This document shows positions 60,366-64,000 of a DNA stretch of 64,000 nt, piece after piece (the first letter of the stretch is position 1; each line of letters starts with the position of its first letter). This DNA comes from Mycobacterium sp. AT1 (GTDB taxonomy: Bacteria > Actinomycetota > Actinomycetes > Mycobacteriales > Mycobacteriaceae). The position numbers and the translations under genes are program-made. The DNA lies in NCBI RefSeq assembly GCF_002043095.1, contig NZ_MVOC01000007.1, positions 1 through 64,000 of the forward strand, in the 5' to 3' direction. The notes beneath the pieces are model-generated. The model searched no databases, was not told the origin of the DNA, and saw nothing but the letters and a program-made list of their open reading frames with translations.

Positions 60366-62123
60366 TCAGGGCGTCATTTCGTAGGCGCCGTCGTAGGCCT
60401 TGACCCGCTCCCACACGCGGCCGAAACGCGTCGCGTCGGGTGCCGGCTTGCGGACGGCCCCCAGCGCCCAGTCCTGCTGCGCCTGGGTCGACGTCGGCTT
60501 TCCTTGTAGCGCAATGGCGTAGGAGTTGAAGTCGTCGACCTGGAACCCGAAGATCTGGTCGACGGTGTCGTCGTCAAGACCGGTGAGCGCCGCCTGCTCG
60601 AGGATCAGCTGCCCGTAGACGATCAACGAGAAGAGGTGTCCGACGTTGAGCATGAAGTCGAGGTCCTTGGCCTGATCGGCGTCGGGTGCGGCCGTGAGCA
60701 ACAGGTCCCGGAAGGCATTGGCCTGCTCGTAGAACACGCCGACGTTGGGGACGTGCCGGTGCTGCTCGTATACCGGTGTCCAGTCGGCGAATTGGATGGC
60801 ACCCGCGCCACGGGTCGGACCCTGGTTCCAGAAGAAGGTGTCGTCGGCAGCGTCGTTGCGCGTCGGAATCTCCGGGTAGGCACGGGGATTGAGCATGTAG
60901 TTGGGCATGAACTTCAGCACCAGGCCCACGTTGACGTGCACGGTGCCCTCCAGCCGCGGCAGGCACCCGATGAGCTGGGCAACCTCGCGGAACATGGTGT
61001 TCTTCTCGTATCCCTTGGCGGCGACGACGTCGTGGAGTGACCGCACGACGGTCTCCCCCTCCATCGTGACCTTCGCCTTCGTCATCGGGTTGAACAGCAA
61101 GTAGCGGCGGTCTTCCAGGCTGGCGCTGCGGAAGTAGTCGACCGCCCGCCGGCTGAAGGCCTTCATCGCGATCATCCGCGAGTATGCGTCGACGAAGTTG
61201 GCCCGCACGTGGCCGAAGTCGGTGACGGGGTTGCCGTACAGAATCCTGTTCTGCGCGTGGGTGATCGCCTCGTAGAAGGCGTGTTCGCACATTCCGATCG
61301 ACGAGGAGCACAGGTTGAACTTGCCGACGTTGACGGTGTTGAGCGCGGCACTGAAGGCCTCCACCCCGGTGTGCAGGATGTCCTCGGCGCGCACCGGGTA
61401 GTTCTCGAGGCGGAACGTGCTGACGTAGATCTGCATGTGCACGACGTTGTCGACCAGGTGGTAGTTCTCGTGGCGGCTGTCGGCGGCGAAGAACACGTAC
61501 CCGTCCTGGCCCTCGACGTCACCTCGGCGGCCGAACACCGACACCAGGCTCGCGACGTTGCCGTTGCCGATGTAGTACTTCTCCCCCGACGCCCGGTAGA
61601 GGATGCCGTTGGCGACGTCTTCCTCACTGGCCGGGGTCAGCACCATGTCGGTGCTGTAGACGTCGGCGCCGTGTTCGCGCTCGGACAGACCGAACGCCAT
61701 CACCTCACCCGCGTCGAGGTCGTCGGCGGCCCGCAACTTCGCGTCCTTGTTCTCGCTCTGCCACACCGGTCCCAAACCGAGGATGGTGACCTGCTCGGTG
61801 TACCAGTAGGTCAGCCCGTAGAAGCCGAGGATCTCGGCAAGGGCGGCGTTGCGCGCGCCGTCCCACCGCTTGTCGGGGTTCCCGTCTGCGAACTCCGACG
61901 GCGTCAGGAACGTCGCAAACAGCTTCTCCCGCTTGACGAACTCGACGAAGTCGGCGGGCCACTGCGCCCTGAGGTCGTCGTCGAGGATGCGTTTCTTGCC
62001 CTGGCCCTCGAAGAAGTCGATCGTGGCGCGCAGTAGGCGGCGCGTCTCGGCGTCGAATTCGGACCCGTCGTAGTGGTGGGGGTTGAACAGCAAACCGTCG
62101 GTGCGCGGCGATGCAGCAGTCAT
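60366..62123 (-). CDS. Acyl-CoA dehydrogenase (long FadE type)
   Basis: This is a 585-aa acyl-CoA dehydrogenase-like flavoprotein. The middle domain has AFGLSEREHGADVYSTDM and the C-terminal helical domain has LCSSSIGMCEHAFYEAITHA and HVRANFVDAYSRMIAMKAFS. It is longer than the usual 380-400 residues, as in some mycobacterial FadE proteins acting on unusual chains. The catalytic base cannot be placed with certainty. It converges on the SABATH gene with a 7-base gap and follows the proline-rich protein after 10 bases, so it may share that transcript. Confidence 0.85.
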   Translation of the reverse strand: MTAASPRTDGLLFNPHHYDGSEFDAETRRLLRATIDFFEGQGKKRILDDDLRAQWPADFVEFVKREKLFATFLTPSEFADGNPDKRWDGARNAALAEILGFYGLTYWYTEQVTILGLGPVWQSENKDAKLRAADDLDAGEVMAFGLSEREHGADVYSTDMVLTPASEEDVANGILYRASGEKYYIGNGNVASLVSVFGRRGDVEGQDGYVFFAADSRHENYHLVDNVVHMQIYVSTFRLENYPVRAEDILHTGVEAFSAALNTVNVGKFNLCSSSIGMCEHAFYEAITHAQNRILYGNPVTDFGHVRANFVDAYSRMIAMKAFSRRAVDYFRSASLEDRRYLLFNPMTKAKVTMEGETVVRSLHDVVAAKGYEKNTMFREVAQLIGCLPRLEGTVHVNVGLVLKFMPNYMLNPRAYPEIPTRNDAADDTFFWNQGPTRGAGAIQFADWTPVYEQHRHVPNVGVFYEQANAFRDLLLTAAPDADQAKDLDFMLNVGHLFSLIVYGQLILEQAALTGLDDDTVDQIFGFQVDDFNSYAIALQGKPTSTQAQQDWALGAVRKPAPDATRFGRVWERVKAYDGAYEMTP

Positions 62124-62133
62124 GTCCCCGAGC

Positions 62134-63837
62134 CTAGGGCTGCTGCGGTTGGAACGGCGACGGAACGAATGGCAGACCGGGGATGGTCTCGTAGGGCAGC
62201 GTCGGGATGACCGGCGGCTGCGTGGTCGACGGCGGGGGTGGCTGAGTGGTCGTCGGCGGCGGCGCCTCGGTGGTGGTGGTCGGCGACGGGGTCTCGGTGG
62301 TCGCCGGCGGTGGCGGTGGCGTCTCGGAGGGGGGCGGAGCCTCCTGCGTCACCGTCACCGCTGGCGGCGGGGGCGCCTGCTGGACGACGGTCTGTTCCGG
62401 CGCGGGCGGCTCCGACGACACTTCAGAGGGCGGCGGGCTGACCTCGGGCGACGGCGACGGAGCTTGAGTGGTCGTCGTGGCCGGCGTGGACACCGGCGAT
62501 TCGTCGTCTCGCAGCAGGAGGTAGCCGGCGGTACCGACGGCAAGCAGCACCGCGACCGCAGCCGCGGCGATGATCCCGGCGGGCGTGCGGTACCACGGCG
62601 TCGGAGTCTCGGCCGCGTCGTCTTCGTCGTCGACGAATGCGATCGGTGGCCGGGGGTCGGAGTATTCGACGTCGGGTTCCTGGCTCGGCGGCTCGGGTTC
62701 GGGGATGTGTTCGGCGTCCGACCAGGCCAAGGCCCGGAACGTCGACGACGCGGGTGCGCTCTGGTCGACGGGCGGGAGCGGCGCAATGGGGGCGATGGGG
62801 GCCATCGCGGTCGCGCCGTCGGGCACCAGACCGCGCGCCGCTGAGAGTCCGCCGCCGATCGCGGCGGACAACTCGGGCCGAGCCGACGTGACGACCGGAA
62901 CCCGGAGATGTTCGGAGAGCGACGTGACGAGGACGGGAATCAGCGCACCGCCGCCGGCGGTGGCCACCGCGGCCAGGTCGCCCGGCCGTATTCCGCTGCG
63001 CTGCAACGTGTCCTGCACGGCGTCCAACAATCCGGCCAGCGGTTCGCGGACCGCTTCGTCGAGTTCGGCGCGGGTGATCCTCACCTCGGACTGCCGACCG
63101 GGCAGGTCCACGGTCACCGACGCGCTCGCCGACGTCGACAGGCGTTCCTTGGCCGCGCGGCATTGACCACGCAGCCTGTTGAGGTTCCCGATCGCCGAGG
63201 TCGACGACAGGTCGACCGATCCCGACGCCGCGAGGTCACCGACGATCCGCGTCAGCAGGGCCTGGTCGACGAGGTCACCGGAGAAGTCGGGGTGTCGGAC
63301 GGTGGGCCCGATCGGGGCGAACCCGTTGGCGGCGTCGGCCAGGGTGATGCTGGTGCCCGTTCCCCCGACGTCGCAGAGCGCGATGACGCCTCGGCTCGGC
63401 ACGCCGGGGTCGTCCCGAAGGGCGGTGAGTGCCGCGACGGCGTCGGAGCCGAGCGTCATGCCGTCCAGCTCACGGCGCAGCGCCTCGACGGCAGCCGGTC
63501 GCCAGTGCGCCGGGTGGGTGACCCCGACCGGTTCGGTGGGCGGCCGGCCGCCCGTCAGCGCGGCCAGCAGCGACCGCAATGCCTCGGCGAGGAGGCTCTC
63601 GGCTCGGTGCGAGGAGCCGTCGGGCGCCACGATGGGCACGGGGTCGCCGATGCGGTCGACGAAGTCGGTGATGATCAGTCCGCGCTCGGTGAGGTTGGGG
63701 TTCTCGCTGGGTACGCCCACTTCCGCGGGCCGGTGGGGATAGCGCGTCAGGACCGGCGATCGGGTCACCGCCGACCGGCCTATTGCCACCGCCCGCAAAG
63801 CGGTGGCGCCGATCGAGAGCCCTATTCCGTCTGCCAC
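62134..63837 (-). CDS. Pro-rich Hsp70-like membrane protein (Rv2264c-like)
   Basis: This is a 567-aa protein. Residues 1-345 resemble the Hsp70/actin ATPase fold (GIGLSIGATALRAVAIG at the start, IALCDVGGTGTSITLAD, VATAGGGALIPVLV). After an acidic linker comes one membrane helix (AGIIAAAAVAVLLAVGTAGYLLL, about 430-452), then an extracytoplasmic Pro/Thr/Ser-rich tail with PPPP runs. The layout matches the proline-rich Rv2264c product. It may sense or organise the cell wall. The GTG at 63837 lies 1 base after the stop of the upstream gene. Confidence 0.85.
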   Translation of the reverse strand: MADGIGLSIGATALRAVAIGRSAVTRSPVLTRYPHRPAEVGVPSENPNLTERGLIITDFVDRIGDPVPIVAPDGSSHRAESLLAEALRSLLAALTGGRPPTEPVGVTHPAHWRPAAVEALRRELDGMTLGSDAVAALTALRDDPGVPSRGVIALCDVGGTGTSITLADAANGFAPIGPTVRHPDFSGDLVDQALLTRIVGDLAASGSVDLSSTSAIGNLNRLRGQCRAAKERLSTSASASVTVDLPGRQSEVRITRAELDEAVREPLAGLLDAVQDTLQRSGIRPGDLAAVATAGGGALIPVLVTSLSEHLRVPVVTSARPELSAAIGGGLSAARGLVPDGATAMAPIAPIAPLPPVDQSAPASSTFRALAWSDAEHIPEPEPPSQEPDVEYSDPRPPIAFVDDEDDAAETPTPWYRTPAGIIAAAAVAVLLAVGTAGYLLLRDDESPVSTPATTTTQAPSPSPEVSPPPSEVSSEPPAPEQTVVQQAPPPPAVTVTQEAPPPSETPPPPPATTETPSPTTTTEAPPPTTTQPPPPSTTQPPVIPTLPYETIPGLPFVPSPFQPQQP

Positions 63838-63838
63838 G

Positions 63839-64000
63839 TCATCGAATCGTGCCAGCTCCAGCTATGAGAGGTAAATCCAGTGGGGTCACCCAGCCCGGCG
63901 GCAGGTCGTTGACGGCGGGCACCGCGTTGAGCGCGCGCAGGCCGGTGGCGAGACAGCCCGCGGCTGCGGCGTCGCGTCCGGACCCGTCGGTGAACCGGAA
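63839..64000 (-). CDS. Probable NAD(P)H-dependent dehydrogenase, C-terminus
   Basis: Only the last 53 residues are in the window; the gene begins beyond the right edge. The end reads GCLATGLRALNAVPAVNDLP then PGWVTPLDLPLIAGAG, which matches the C-terminus of the dihydrodipicolinate-reductase-like/amine dehydrogenase family of actinobacteria. The stop is TGA at 63839-63841. The assignment rests on this short conserved tail only. Confidence 0.55.
   Translation of the reverse strand, partial: FRFTDGSGRDAAAAGCLATGLRALNAVPAVNDLPPGWVTPLDLPLIAGAGTIR

Overview
The window is high-GC actinobacterial DNA and almost certainly comes from a rapidly growing, environmental-type Mycobacterium (Mycolicibacterium). 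It carries a FAS-II mycolate operon (fabD-acpM-kasA-kasB-accD6), mycothiol-dependent enzymes, an Rv1747-type FHA/ABC exporter, and a long stretch (about 36.7-63.8 kb) that follows the Rv2238c-Rv2264c gene order of M. tuberculosis with local changes. Starts are often GTG or TTG, and neighbouring genes are often joined by 4-base GTGA or ATGA overlaps.

Region 1 (1-2.7 kb) has the start of a small membrane protein and a two-FHA-domain ABC exporter. Region 2 (2.8-19.8 kb) is an accessory metabolic cluster. It contains a leftward SDR - carboxylic acid reductase - SDR operon, a divergent TetR regulator, a methyltransferase / APH-like kinase / acyltransferase operon, a leftward GH3-GH2 glycosidase operon, and a rightward GH3 - esterase operon. 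The same palindrome (GGTAACA-N3-TGTTACC type) lies upstream of all four enzyme operons, so I read the cluster as one TetR regulon. A plausible role is to remove sugars and acyl groups from an imported glycoside or glycolipid, with reduction or modification of the freed acid or alcohol. The substrate is unknown. The upstream SDR lacks the catalytic Tyr and Lys.

Region 3 (19.8-36.7 kb) is an integrative element inserted at the 3' end of a tRNA-Val(TAC) gene. It is bounded by 45-bp identical att repeats at 20733-20777 and 36650-36694. It encodes a tyrosine integrase with an unusual insertion, a divergent regulatory switch, Xis/Cro-like small proteins, a RepA-type AAA ATPase next to a TTGGG-repeat origin-like region, a serine recombinase, a possible small and a clear large terminase subunit, a HESGH-type metallopeptidase and several unknown genes. 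I see no recognisable portal, major capsid, tail or lysis gene, so it looks like a phage satellite rather than a complete prophage. Its ends carry probable cargo: a 391-aa protein at the left and, at the right, an AT-richer two-gene unit (340-aa soluble protein plus four-TM protein) that resembles an anti-phage module in layout. Left of attL is a decayed 2TM plus GAF-like reading frame with three in-frame stops, followed by arm-like repeats, probably a remnant of an older element in the same tRNA site.

Region 4 (36.7-64 kb) is core mycobacterial chromosome: ahpE, DUF3052, a lipoprotein, aceE, a PucR-like regulator, the FAS-II operon, a DHFR-like protein, glpD with its TetR regulator and a divergent FAD-oxidase/lipid-kinase pair, DUF3145, a serine hydrolase, mmuM, a LigB-type dioxygenase, the formaldehyde-detoxification pair (mscR plus MBL hydrolase), a SHOCT membrane protein, a plant-like SABATH methyltransferase, an acyl-CoA dehydrogenase, a proline-rich Hsp70-like membrane protein, and the C-terminus of a probable NAD(P)H-dependent dehydrogenase.
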